Positions 30,401-44,703 of a DNA stretch of 64,000 nt are shown one piece after another. The DNA lies in contig CM039467.1 of the NCBI GenBank assembly GCA_022414725.1, forward strand, positions 5,775,794 to 5,839,793, read 5' to 3'. Position numbers and translations under genes: made by a program. The DNA comes from Microglena sp. YARC (Eukaryota > Chlorophyta > Chlorophyceae > Chlamydomonadales > Chlamydomonadaceae). The notes under the pieces are model-generated. The model saw nothing but the letters and a program-made list of their open reading frames with translations. It was not told the origin of the DNA and made no database searches. Every line of letters starts with the position of its first letter. Positions within the stretch are counted from its first letter, which is position 1.

Positions 30401-33400
30401 CACCATTTCACCACCACCATTTCACCACCACCATTTCACCACCATTGTGGCACCACCACCAACCACCATGTCACCACCACCATGGCACCACCATTTTCAC
30501 CCAACCGCACCATGCGTGCCATCACCATTGTCACCACCACCATGGCAGGCACCACATTTCACCACCACTATGGCCCTCACCATTTCCACCCACCACCATG
30601 CACCACATTTCACCATCCCACCATGCCCCACCAACATGCCACCACATTTCACCACACTTATGGCCACCACCATCCACCACACCATGGCCACCACCATTGT
30701 CACCACCACCATGGCCAACCACCATTTCACCACCACCCATAGGCTTGCCACCACCATGCCCACCCACATTTCAACCACTACCCCATGGCCGCCACCACCA
30801 TGGCACCACCATTATTCACCACCACCATGCACACCATTTCACCACCACCATCCCACCACCATGCCAACCACCATGTGTTCAACCACCATGTCAACCACCA
30901 TTTCACCATTGTCACCATGCCACCACATGTCAGCACCACCATGCCACCACATTTCACCACCCACCATGCCACCACCATCACCCACCACCATGCCACCACC
31001 ATTTCCCACCACCATGCCACACCACACCACCATGCCAACACCATTGTCCACAACCATCATGCCCACCACCATTGGTCACCACCACCATGCCACCACCATT
31101 GTCACCACCCACACCACCAATTCACCCACCACCATGGCCCCACCACCATGCCATCCATTGTCACCACCACCATGCCACCACCATCCACCTCCCATTCACC
31201 ACCACCATGACCACCACCAATGTCACACACCATGCCACCACCATTTTCAACACCATCATGCCATCACCATTGTCACCGCCACACTCACCATGCCAGCCGC
31301 CACCACCATGTCACCACCACCATGGCACCACCATCAACCACATTCACCATGCACCACCATTTCCACCACCATGCCGCCACCACCATCCAACCACCATTTC
31401 ACCACCACCATGGCCGACACCACCGTTGTCCACCAACCACCATGGCCGACCACCACCATGCACCACATTGTCCCACCACCATGCCCACCACCCATTCACC
31501 ACCCACCATGGCACCACCATTCACCCACCACTTGGCCCCACCACCCATGCACCAGCATTCCACACCACCATGGCCACCGCACCACCATTTTCACCACCAC
31601 ATGGCCACACCATGTCACAACCCCACCATCCATCACCATTCACCCCATGCCACCACCATTCAACCCCACCATGCCTCAACCATCCACCAAACCAATCCAC
31701 CACCACCATGCACCACCCATTTCACCACCACCATGCGCCGGCCACCCACCATCCCACCAAATATGTACACCACCACCATGGCCACCACCATTGGACCACC
31801 ACCACCAATTTTTCACCACCACCATCGCCCACCACATTGCCACCACCATATCACACTCAATCCACCACCATTTCACCACCACCATTGGCCACCACCATTA
31901 CCATGGCTCGCCAACTTGCCACCACATTTCACCAACAACCTGCCAAAACCCCATTTTCCACACATGCCAAACCACCGATTCATACACCACACCCATGTCC
32001 CACCCACCATTCACCCACCACATATGCCACTCCGCACCTTCCACCACCATCAATGCACTCCACCACCATGCCACCACCATGTGTCACCACCACCACCAAC
32101 CACATTCCATGTGTCACCCCACATTGCATCACCCCTGCCCCACCATGTCAACCATGCCCCACCATCACCATCATGCCACCCCATTTCACCACCAACCATG
32201 GCCACCACCATGCACCCACCACCATTGTCACCACCACCATTATCACCACCACCACCCACCATCCCACCCACCACCATGGCCACCACCATTTCACCACCAC
32301 CATGCCACCACCACACTACCATTGCCACCCACCACCACCATGCCACCAATGCACCAATTGTCACCAACCACCATGCCCCCACCACCATCCACCCACCATT
32401 GTCACAACACCACCATTGCAACCACAATTTCACCACCACCATGGCCACCACCACCATGGCCGACCACCATTGTCACCACCACCATTTCACCACCACCATG
32501 CCACCACCATTGTCGACCACCCACCATGGCCACCACCATTGTCCACCACCACCATGGCTGCCACCACCCACCACCATTTCACCACTACCCATTGTGCCGC
32601 CCACCACCATCACCACCACCATGCCACCACATTTCACCACCACCATGCCCCCCACCACCATGCGCCACCACCATTGGCACCACCACCATCAACCACCATT
32701 TCACCACCACCATGCCACCACGATTTCAGCACCACCATGGCCACCACCATTCACCACACCATGGCCACCAACCATTTCACCCCACATGCCACCACCATAA
32801 TCACCACCACCATGCACCACCATCATGCCACCATTAATCACAACCACCATGGCCACCCACCATTTCACCACCACCATGGCACCATTGTCCCACCACCATG
32901 GCCATCACCACCACGCCACCATGGCCTCACCATTTCACCACCACCATGGCACCACCCACCATTGTCACCACCACCATGGCCACCACCATTGTCACCACCA
33001 CCCATGGCCACCACCATTGTCCACCACCATCACCATTGCCGCCACCAGCCTCCACCATGGACCACCCCATGGCCCCCCATGTCACCACCCCATCCACCAC
33101 CATTATTCACCACCACCATGCCACCAAAACCATGTCACCAACCACCATCCATGGCCACCACCATTGTCACCACCATCCATGGCCACCACCATTTGTCACC
33201 ACCACCATGGCCCCACCACCATGCCGACAGCGCATTGGCACCAACCACCATCCTCTCCGCCACCATGGCCACCACCATTTCACCACCACAAATGCCACCC
33301 ACCATTTCCACCACCCACCCATGAGCACCACTTTAACAGCCACCATGGCCTCCACACCATTGTCACCACCCTACATGCCCCACCCACCATCCACCACCCA

Positions 33401-36400
33401 TTTGCACACCCACCATGGCCACACCCATGTCACCACCCACCCATTTCACCACCACATTCACCCACCCACCATTGTCACCAACCCATTGTCACCACCACCA
33501 TGCCCACCACCATTCACCACCCAGCCACCCCATTGTCAAACCACCCCACCATGGCCATTCCACCATTTCACCCCACCCATGCCTCCACCATGCCCCACCA
33601 CCACCATGCCACCACCATTGTCACCACCACCATGCCCACCATTGTCACCACACCATTGGCCACCAACCATTTCACCAACCACCCCCATGGCCCGCCACCC
33701 ACCATGGGCCACCCACCATTCACCACCACATGGCCACCACCATTTCACACCACCCATGGCCGCCCCAACCCATGGCCACCACCTTGTCACCCACCCCCAC
33801 CCATGGCCACCACCCATCAACCACCACCCCATGGCCAACCACCATTTCACCCACCCACCCATGGCCGCCACCACCATGGCCCCACCCAGCATGTCCACCA
33901 CCACCATGCCCCACCAGTGCCAACCACCCATTCACCCCACCCACCATTGGCCACCACAATTTCACCACCTACCCCATGGGCCTATCACCATTTCAACCGC
34001 CAACCATGCCTCCCAACCATTTCCCCACACCATGGCCGCCCACCCCAATGGCCAACACCATTGTTCACCACCACCATGGCCACCACCATGTCACCAAACC
34101 ACCCATTGGCCACCACCATGTCACCACTACACCATTGTCAACCACCCACCATCCAACCACCTTGTCCACCCACCACCAAGGCCACCTACCACCTTGGTCA
34201 CCCACCCACCCATGGCCACCAACCATTTCAAACACCCCACCATGGCCACCACCATCGTGTCACACCACCCATGGCCCCACCATCATGCACAACCATGTCA
34301 CCACCACAACCCCCACCATCCCACCCATTGTCACCACACCATTTAAAACCACACCATCCTCCACCATTCACCAAACCACCCTGCCCCACCACCATGGCCA
34401 CCACCATTGTCACCCCAACCCCACCACCATGCCGCCACCACCAATGCCACCCCATCATTGTCACCACCACCCATTGGCCGCCACCCACCATTGGCCACAA
34501 ACCTGTTCACCACCACCGATTCACCACCATTGTCACACCTAATACACCTTGTCTCACTACCACCATGCCACCTCCAATTTTACCACCACCCATGCACCAC
34601 CATTGTCACCACCACCATGCACCACCATCTTCCTCACCCACCATGGCCACCACCCATCCATGGCCCATATCCCACCATTCCATCCACCCCATGCCGTCTC
34701 CACCATTTGCCACCACCACCATGCCACCACCTTTACACCCACTCATTGTCACCACCACCATGGCCGCCACCACCATGGCCACCACCATTGTCCACACCCC
34801 ACCCATTGTCCCACCACCATGGCCAAACCATTGTCACCAAACCCACCAATGCCGCCACCCACCATGGCCACCACCATTGTCACCACCACCCATTGCCCAC
34901 CACCATGTCAACCACCTGCCACCCACCGATTTCACCCACCTCACCCATGCCCCACCCACCAATGGCCGCCAGTGCATTGTCACCAACTACCATGGCCCAC
35001 CACCCATTGGCCCACCACCTATTCAACACCAACCCTATGGGGCCACCCACCATGTCACCACCACCCTCAGGCCCCCACCATCCACCACCATTTCAACACC
35101 ATTGTCCACCAACCCCACCCATCTACCACCTATCAACAACCCACCCATCCCACACCCATTTCCTACTTCCACCATGCCTGGGCCACCACCTATGGCCCAC
35201 CCACCTATTGTCCACTCCACCACCATGGCTCACCCTATCCATTTGTCCCAGTTCCACCCACATGGCCCTACCTATCCACCGGATGCTATCACCTAGTGCA
35301 CCACCTCCATGGAGCGAACCAAATCCATGGCTTAATCTCAACCATCACCACCCTACCCATGCCACCACCATTTTTCTACCTCATTCCACATGGCAACCAC
35401 CATTTTCACCAACCACCATTGCCACCACCATTGTCCATCCAACCAACCAGGCCCACCACCATTTGTTCACCACTCCCACCATGGACCACCCATACCATTG
35501 TTACTACCACCACCCATGCCAACACCTATCCGCTAACCACCACCATTGGCCACCAACTCCATTGTTTCACCCACCTACCATGGTCCACCACCTATTGTAC
35601 CACCAACGCACTATGGCCTGCCACCACCTTATGGCCTATCATCCCATCGTCACCACCCTCCAGCTCACCCACCAGGTACTACCACCATGATCCACCCCTA
35701 CCGTCTACGCATGTTCCCCACCACATTTTTCCACCCCCCAACCCGCCAAACCCACCCAACTGTCACCACCACCCACTCCACCACCATTGTCAAACCAAAC
35801 CATTACATTGCCACCCCATTCATTTCACCACACACCATGGCCACCCCTACCATTTGTCACACAACCACCACAGGTCCATCCCACCATTTTCACCAACCGA
35901 CCCATGGCCCCAACCTCCATGCCATTCACCATTGTCAACCACCCACCGCACTACCCCGACCATGGCCACACCTCAGTTTTCACCCGCATCCTTCCATTGG
36001 CCGCCACCACACATTGTCCTGCACCACTCTATTGTCAACCCACCCAACCATGCTGCCACCAAACCTCTATTGTCACCACACCTGATTGGCCGCCCTACTT
36101 TCAAGCCAAACCCTCCATGGCCCACCCCCACCCACTGTCCACCCACCACCATGTGCCATACCCACTCATGCAATCACCATTTTCAACCACATCCCTCACT
36201 TCTGGCCACAACCAAATTACCACCACCACCATGCCATCCACCCATTTTTCACCCAACCCACCATCGCCACCATCCATTGCACCACCCCACCAGGCCCTAC
36301 CACCATTTTTAATTACCCGCTCCCACCACTACATCTCAACCTTATCTAGACTGCGCAAAACTTGGAGTTTAGTCAACTACTAATCACCCACCATTGCATC

Positions 36401-36440
36401 CATTCCCATCCACCCACCACCACCTCACAACTCAACCAGC
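24473..36440. repeat. 12-kb satellite, 27-bp unit, roughly 440 copies
   Basis: The core unit is ACCATTGTCACCACCACCAT plus GGCCACC, which reads IVTTTMATT in one frame. The first third is the most regular; copies become more degenerate (one-base gains and losses, ACCATTTCACC variants) towards 36 kb. Long open frames on both strands (up to more than 1400 codons of His, Pro, Thr) exist only because the unit has no stop in several frames. They change frame irregularly and are not genes. The array is bordered on both sides by a copy of the exon 5 acceptor region. Confidence 0.97.
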
Positions 36441-37110
36441 CACCACCATCATCGTTCCCCCAGGGCGCCAAGGAAGCTTTGAGAGCCACTAAATGGAGAG
36501 CAGCCGATGACTGAGCCGTAAGAGCGAGAAGCGAAGGATGGAAGCGTGAGGTTGGTTCTATTGGTCTGCAATATCCAATATCTGTAGACCCTCCTCCTTC
36601 CCCTGCTTCTTATATTCCCCTCTTCACTAATTACCCTCTCTCTGAGGGGGATGCCGGAATGGAAGATTGAGTCTGGGTGTCTTGCATCTATCTGTTCCCT
36701 AGTTCCCCTGTTCTCTATTCCCCCCACCTCCGACCTCCAGCCATAGCGGAAACAATGACTGGTGAAGCCTTGACCTTCCTACATAGTCATTATAGGAAAA
36801 CGTCCGTCCAATCATAAATGGACTCACACGCTCTGACTCTCACCATCTTATACTTGGATTAGTGCTCCCAAACCACTCTTCCCTTGTCCTTTCGATGTTA
36901 TTTTATCCCCAAATGCATACCCTTTCCCTTCACTCTTCACATTAGGCTCCCAACACCCTTCCCTTCCTTTCAATGTTTAGTTAGCCGGCCGTCAAAGCTT
37001 AGTCCGCTCGCGCACTTAGAGCTTTTATTTATCTGCCTGTAGTACGAGCATGTGGGCCCCGCTTGCAATTCATGGACTCTGGTTTCCGATTCACCTTATG
37101 AGTACTCACA
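36441..37110. other. Unique island between two satellites, with an exon 5 boundary copy
   Basis: Begins with GTTCCCCCAGGGCGCCAAGG followed by AAGCTTTGAGAG, a diverged copy of CCCCCCAGGGTGGCGCAAGG then AGCTTTGGAG at 24423. One base is missing, so in the phase of exon 4 it meets a TGA after five codons. The remainder, 36500-37110, is unrecognised. Confidence 0.55.
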
Positions 37111-40100
37111 CTCCTGCGCATCCTTCCCTTCACCCACCAATATCCATCTTCCTGCCCTTATTCACCACCCACTCAAACCACTCCCTGCTCTCTTGACTCC
37201 CATACACACAATAGCCACTCCACCCTCCACCCCCAAACACTCAATACCACTCCTCCTTTCCCACACCACATACCACTCCCCCTTCCTTACGACCAGTTCC
37301 ACCCTATCCCTCCACCCCCCCACCACCAAATCCACTCCTGCCCTTCAGCACCCTACCACAATCTACCACTCCTCCACTCTTCCCACCGACTCCAATACCC
37401 ATTCTACCTCACACCACCCTCCCCACCCCACCCCCCAACTACCCTTAATATCCCCAACTCCCTTGCCCTCCCACCACCCAATACCATCTCCTGCCCTCCC
37501 ACCACCAAACCACTCCACCCTCCACCCCCACACCAAAACCATCCTGCCTCTTCCCACCACCGAATACCTACTCTCTGCCCTTCCCACACCCACCAATACC
37601 AACTCTCCCTTTCCCTACCACCCAATACCACCCACCCCGACTCCCCACCACCATTATCCACTCTCCCTGCCCTTCCCACACCAAACCACTCTTCACCCCC
37701 ACCTCCCCACATATACACTCCCCCCCACCCACCCATACCGCATCACCATACCACCCTGCCCTTCCCCTACCACCAATACCCACTCCACCCCCACCCCCCC
37801 CACCAATACCACTTCCACCCCCAACCCCCACCACCCATACCACTACCCCCACCACCAATATCCACTCCACCCCCACCCCACACCAATACCACTCCACCCC
37901 TACACCCATTCACCATCAACTCAATACCTACTCCTCCATTCCCACCACCTTAATACCCACTCCACCCCCACCCCCTACCACCAATACCACCCCCCACCCC
38001 CACACAACTATAACCAATTTCCACTTCCACCCCCACCACCAAATACCACTCCTCCCTCCCTCACCACCAATACCACTCCTGCCTCCCACCACCAATACCA
38101 CTCCTATCCCGCCACCCCCAACACCCCCAAATACTACTCCACCCCACCCACCATCACTCACCAATACCACTCTCTCCTTCCCACCACCAAACCATCTCCA
38201 CCCCCCACACCCCCCACCACAATACCACCTCGCACCCCCACCCCCACCACCGAATACCCCCACTCCTACCACCCACTTCCACCACACCGAAACCTCACTC
38301 TCTACCCCCACCACCAATACACCTCCACCGCCCAACCTGCCCACCACCAATACCACTCGCATGCACCCTTCCCACCACCAAATACCATACTCCACCCCCA
38401 CCCACCACACACCCAATATCCACTCTACCCCCCCTTTGCTTTCCATCACCAAATACCACTCCACCCCCACCCATCCACCATATACCACTCTACGCCACCA
38501 CCTTATAAGAACCACACTACCACCCCCACCCCCACTAACCAATTACTCACTCCCACCCACCCTCACCCCCCACTCAATCCCAACTTAACCACTCTGCCCT
38601 TCCCTACCACCAATACCTACCTCCACCCACCACCTCCACCAAATACACCTCCACCCCCACCCCTCACGCACCTTGACATACCACTATCACTTCCCCTCCC
38701 AAGCCACCAATAACCCACTCCCACCACTCCCTCCACCACCATCACCTACACCCATAATTACTCACTCGCCCTCCACCACCCTAATACCCTCCACCCCCAC
38801 CCCCACACCAATACCACTTGCCACCCCACCAAACCAATCACACATTCACCAATTACCACTCCTTGCCTATCCCACCACCGCAATTAACCCCACTCCTGCC
38901 CTCTGTCCCCTACCACCCAAACCACTCCGCCTCTTTCCCTCACCACCACCAATTACCCCTCCATGCCCTTCCCCACCATCCGAATACCACTTTCGACCCA
39001 CCCCCAAACCCCCTACACCACTCAATTACCCCTACTCCACCCCCACCTACATCTAACCATCTCCACAAAATACCCACTTTCTCTGCCACTTCCCCTACTT
39101 AACCAAATACCCACCCACCCCAACCCCACACCAAATTACACCACTTTCCCATCCTCCACACCTCCCACTACCAAACCCACTCTACCCCGACCCCACCTAA
39201 TACCACCTCCACCCCCCACCCCACGTCATCCCAATCCAACTTCCACCATCACCACTCTCAGTTCGACACAATACAATCACCACTCCCCCTACCCCCACCA
39301 CCCTGATCCTTACCCATCACCTCAATAACCTACTCCTGCCACTTCCACACCACATACCACTCCCCCCACCCCCACCACCAATATGCCAACCTACACATAC
39401 TCCCTGCTTCCCCACCCACCCTACCAACCAATACCACTCCCACACCCACCACCATACCACCCACCCCCTACCCCCATCACCACCCATATACCACTCCTGC
39501 TTTCCACCACCAAATACCACTCTACTCCCCTGACACCAATTACACTCCTATGCCCTTCCCCCACCAATTTACCACTCCCACCCCCCTAGCCCCCACACCA
39601 CATTTACCATTCCACCCCCACCCGCATCACTCCATCAACTCAATAACACACTCCTTGCCTTCCCACCCTACCAACTACCAATCTTCGCACCCCACCACCA
39701 CACACCAATACCACTCCACACCCCCCACCTGACCAATACCTACTCCACCCACACACCACCACCAACTCACTATACCACCACCCCCACCCCCCCACCAATA
39801 CCACTTCCATCCACACACACTCAACCCTCACCACCACATACCACTCTACCCCCACTCCACCCAATTACCACTCCACCCCCACCCCCATCCACCATATACT
39901 CCACTCCTGCCCTTTCCACCCACCTAATACTTACCACTCCACCCCACCCCGCACTTCCGACCCAAATCCACCAACATCCACCTACCCCACCCTACCTTGC
40001 TTAATACTCACTCCCACCCCCACGCCCCCACCACAATAACTCACTTCTACCCCCCACACCAAATACCACTCCACCCCGACCACCCAATACCCTCCACCCC

Positions 40101-41590
40101 CATCCCTCACACCAAACCACTCCTGCCTCTTCCCCCACCAATACCACTCCACCCCTCACCACCATCCACCAATACCACTCCATCCCTCCGCACCTTCGAC
40201 CCCAACTACCATCCCAATACCACTCCTTGCCCCTCCCGCCACCAATACCAACTCCACGCCCCCTCACTCACCTATCACCCCAATATCACATCCCTGCCCT
40301 TCCCACCACCGAAACCTATCTCCACACCCAACCACTACCACCAAACTCTTACCACCTCTGCTTTCCACCACCTATCCCCATTCACACCTATACCACTTCC
40401 ACCCTCGACCACCTCACTCACCACAATACTCCAATCTACCCTTCTCCCACCACCCCACCCCCACCACCAATACAATCTACCACAACTCCTCCACAACCTC
40501 AATACCATCTACCCCCACACCCCAATACCACTCCTACCCCCGACCCCCTTACCACCATAATTACCACCCTACCCCACTCACATAACTCATCTCCGACCCC
40601 TCTCTTACCCCCCATAACCCACCAATTACCTACATCCACCCCCCCGAACATCTGACATCAACACTAATACACCCACTCTCACCCCAACACCATCACCAAT
40701 ACCACTCCTGCCCTTCCACCACAATTACCACCTCATCCCCCCTGACCCCACCCACCCAATCCCTTCCCTACCACTCCCACCCCCACCACCAATACCACAC
40801 ACCCCCACCACCAATACCACTCCCTACCCCCACCCACCAACACAATACCACTTCCACCCCCTGACACAATACCACTACCACCCCCACCCCACCACCGAAT
40901 TACCACTCCACCCCAACCCACGCACACACTTTGCATCCACCCAAACCCCTCACCACCCATCACCCACTCCCCACCCTCACCAACTACTCACTTCCTTCCC
41001 ACCCTACACTCCCCCAACCAACCAAACCACTCCAGCCCCCACCACCACCGACCCACCCTCGACAACTACCTAACACCAAACTACCTCACCCCGACTCATG
41101 CCATCCCACCCTATCTACCATAACCAACTCCGCCTCTCCCACCACCTAATACCATCTCACCCCACCCCCCACCACCAATACCACTCCACCCCCACCCCCT
41201 TCCACCAATACCACTCCCACTCGCCCACACCAATACCACTCCACCTCCCAACAACCAACACCCATCACCCCCCCCACTCACCAATACCACTCCACCCCCA
41301 CCACCAATTACCACTCCAACCCCCAGCCCCACCACCTAATACCACTTCCACCTCCACCCCACCACCAAACCACTCCACTCACCACCACCACCTACCGAAA
41401 CCACCTCCACTAATAAACTCCACATACCACCACCATAAATACCACTCATCAGAATGACCCAGCACCATCTAATACTCACCAACACCACCAACAAATATCC
41501 ACCATAATATACCACCAACACCAACAATACATAACTACCACCACCACCAATAACACCTAGCCTATCGACTGATATACCACCACTCCCCTC
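37110..41590. repeat. 4.5-kb A/C-rich degenerate satellite
   Basis: Variants of CACCACCAATACCACTCCAC, CCCCACC and CTGCCCTTCC, with a fuzzy period of roughly 20-30 bp and no G on the + strand for long stretches. Copies differ by many single-base indels. Open frames rich in Pro, Thr, Ser and Tyr are by-products. Confidence 0.93.
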
Positions 41591-42035
41591 CAACCTACCT
41601 GATCGTCACCAGGCAAGAAAGAAATTGGACCAAAGGCCGGTAGACCAGCTTGAGAGTTGTGTTGACATATGGGAGGACCTCAAACTTAAATCAGAATAGA
41701 TATATTGAATAATACCTTCAAGAGACTTCACATATAGAATCTTTATGAATAATTAATTTAATTATCCTGATATTATTATCAGAATCAATAAATAATCAAC
41801 TTCATAAATCCTTATTATAAAGAAAATAACATATTGATATAATAATAATTATAGTAATAAAATAGCCTAAGTAAGTATCATATAATTAAAGAATAATAAA
41901 TCAATAATTAATAATAATTATAATAATAATAATAATAAAATAAAAGCTCCAAGTAAAGATCTACTCAATAATACGTACTGTGTCTTTATTTCTTTTAATT
42001 AATCATATCATTCGTCACTTTTTGATGTCGCGTGC
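41591..42035. other. AT-rich unique sequence
   Basis: Strongly AT-rich (AATAATAATTA-type) from about 41690 to 42010. No gene or repeat recognised. Confidence 0.5.
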
Positions 42036-43800
42036 CCCCCCCCCCTCTCTCTCAATCTTTTAGATAGATAGGGTAGTTGAACCGATGACTACCTGATCCC
42101 TTAAAATTCATGTCAACATTTTTTTGTCATTAAGGGCCACCAATATAGTTTACTTTTCTGAGACCCTAATAGCATAATATTTTCGTACTTTCCCCCCCCC
42201 CCCCCCCCCCCCCTCCCCCCCCTCCCCCCTCCCCCTCCCCTTCTGCCCCACCGCCCCCCCCCCCTCCACCCCCCCCACCCTCCCCCCCCCCCCTCTCACA
42301 CACTACACACACATATCAAACGATCACACCCTACTCAATCACACACCACTCATCGCTGCACAGTAAGTCAATCATAGCAGTGGTCTACTCTAAGGCGCCA
42401 CCAAAATAATTGTTCTAGACCCTACCTAGGAGAGCTGAATTTTCTCCCCACCCCCACCCCACACCCCACACACAACTCACACGCATTCACACACCACGAC
42501 TGATATTAAGAATCATAACCAGGTGGTCTCTAGTAGTGCCACCAATAATTAATTTTTTTTAGACCCAAACGCAAGAAGTTGCCCCCCCCTCCTACCCCCC
42601 CCCCTTCCCCCCCCCTCCCCTCCATATCTACTTCTGTATATTTGAGGTATGTGAACGGTGATCATCCTTGAAAGTATCTCTTCCAAACAGTGTCACAGGG
42701 CCACCAATGAAGTTTATTCTATACCCTACGCTAGGATCAGTGTTTGTTGGCCCCCTCCACCTCCTCTCTTCCCCATTACCCCACTCTCCACCTGCCCACC
42801 TTCCCAATACCTGATGTCTGAGTTTGGTAGTTGATGATGACTACTAACCAAGATATCGAAAGACAGTATTATCTTACATAGATTGTGCCACCCGACTGAT
42901 AGTCATCTTTCTTAATCTTACCTATGTGTAAGTGTTTTGTTTTGTCCCCCCCCCCCCCCCCCGCCCTCCCCCTCCCCCCCCTCCAATCTTGATGAGTTTT
43001 GAGTTGAAGATGACTTGACCTGAAGGAATCTACACTACTAGTTGGCTAATCTATGGGGGCTGGTTGGTGGGGCCCCCCTCCTCTTCTAATCTTCCTGTTA
43101 AAGATAAAAAAGATAAATCTCCCTTGTGGTCCCTCTCCCTGACATCATAAAAATTCTCAACCTGGGCCTTTTGCTTTCCATTTATACTTTCTGTAGTTTT
43201 CCTGTAATGTTATTTTCTTAGACCCCTACATTAGAAGTTTGTTCTTCCTCCCCTCCCCTCCCTCCTCTCCCCTCCCCTCCCCTCTCTTCCCCTTCAATTC
43301 TTAGAGTTAGATTTTGACGATAGGAGACCTAATATTCCTCCATGAACAGTTGTCTAGGAGTGCCACAAGAGTTATTCTGTACCCACGTAGAAGGTTTTTG
43401 TTTTTCCCCCCACCCCCCATACTCCCCCTCCCTCCCCTCCCTTTCCCCTTCAATCTTGTAGGTGTAGATTTGACGATAGGAAACCTAATTATTCTCAGAA
43501 GCATGGTCAGGAGACACAAGAATCTATTTCTACCCTACGCAGATAAGTGTTTGTTTCCCCCCAACTCCCGCCTCCCCTTCCCCTCCCTCCCCTTCAATCT
43601 TAGAGTAATGACTATATGGAACCGTAGTATTCTCCAGAAGCATTTTCAGAGGGCCCATCCAAGAAGTTATTCTTATACCCTACGTAGGAAGGTGTCCCCT
43701 CCCCCCACCACCTCCACCATTATCCCACCACATCACCTACCAACACCCCCAAACTATATAATCTCTGCTCACTTTCTAATCCTCTTTTTCCACTTTCTTG
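42036..43800. repeat. Degenerate 150-200-bp repeats separated by poly-C tracts
   Basis: About ten units share GCCAC(C/A)A, GTTTATTCT, GACCCTA or ACCCTACG(C/T)AG, then a long C-rich tract, then CAATCTT and GACGATAGG. The last three (from about 43293, 43452 and 43591) are the clearest, about 150 bp apart. C tracts of up to about 30 bases vary in length. Confidence 0.75.
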
Positions 43801-44345
43801 TTGCCGCTAGAGGCAAAGATGGAGGAGCCCAAGAGTAATTGCCGGTGTGTCAACTTATTTTCTTGTGTGTGCCAACAGTGTTTGTTGTTCCTTGGTCAAC
43901 AGTGTTGTGTGTTGTCAACAGTTTTTGTTTGTTTCTTCAAGCTGTTTTTTCAAAGAGGGTTTATATAGTCCGTGTGTGTCAACAGTTTTTTGGTGTTGTC
44001 AGCCTGTTTTTTTCAAGAAGGTAGTGTTGTGTCAACATTTTTGCTGTTTCAGCCTGTTTTCAAATATATCTGGTCCTTGTTCTAACTAGGTTTTTCAAGT
44101 AGGATGTGCGGATAGTGTTGACCTCTAGTATTCAACAGTTTGGTGGAGCTGGCGTTCAACAGGATTCTTTATCAAGTTAGCTGTTGTTGCTTTTCCATAA
44201 TATTTACGGCAATAGAACGAGCTCAATAGGTATGTTGTTTGTTATGTCAAACAGATTTGTGTGTTCAGCTGTTTATTTTCAAGAGATTATAAGTGTGCGC
44301 ACAGTTTTTTCAAGTATTGGTTTTGTGGCGGCATAAAAATTGACA
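43801..44345. repeat. GTGTCAACAGTTTTT degenerate repeats
   Basis: Repeated GTCAACAG, TTTTTCAAG(A/T)AG and GTGTTGTGTCAACA motifs, period roughly 50-70 bp. TTGCCGCTAGAGGCAAAGAT at 43800 looks like an acceptor followed by a short exon, but it has no homology support. Confidence 0.6.
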
Positions 44346-44703
44346 AGCTTCAAGAGATATGCTCCTTCCTTCTTCCGTGTCTGAACCTAATTGATTTCAA
44401 CCGAGATTCTTGATTTGTTGAGTTCTTCTGCTCTTATATCACGGTTCGTCAACTCCAGTGTTTTTTATTTCAGTTCTCTGCAAGCCAGGGTTAACAGAGA
44501 ACTCATGGCTTACTCAAGCGTGGATACTTCATTAGGGCTTTTCTATCTGTCTATCATCAGCAGCAGCGCTGGTTTAATTGCAAATTCTGTATCTCTGCAG
44601 CACTGAGTCCAGTTGCGGGTGTGTGTGTTCGGAGGGTTGGGGCGGGTGGTGGTGGGTGGCATATTTTTGGTTCTGCAGGATCATAGCTGGGTCATGCCTC
44701 ATC
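44346..44703. other. Unique sequence in intron 5
   Basis: A 71-codon open frame (44391-44606) includes a TTTATTTCAG acceptor-like site and SLQARVNREL. The rest of the frame is hydrophobic and unrecognised. I do not call it an exon. Confidence 0.35.

Noticed and set aside
24419..35690. Very long open frames (up to 1444 codons) rich in His, Pro, Thr and Met
   Set aside because: They are produced by a 27-bp unit with no stop codons in several frames, overlap each other on both strands, and have no domain or codon pattern.
36462..36540. Alternative exon 5 after the satellite (GAKEALRATKWRAADD in another frame)
   Set aside because: In the phase set by exon 4 it hits TGA after five codons; it looks like a decayed copy of the junction.
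37052..41593. Pro/Thr/Ser/Tyr-rich frames in + and Gly/Val/Trp-rich frames in -
   Set aside because: By-products of A/C-rich satellite; both strands are open at once.
43800..43840. Short exon after TTGCCGCTAG (AGGCAAAGATGGAGGAGCCC)
   Set aside because: Plausible acceptor but no homology, poor donor, and the 7-exon NASP model is in phase without it.
44391..44606. 71-codon frame with SLQARVNREL as a further NASP exon
   Set aside because: Only a weak resemblance to the post-TPR4 helix. The rest is hydrophobic and unlike the family, and TPR4 is already covered by exons 4 and 5.
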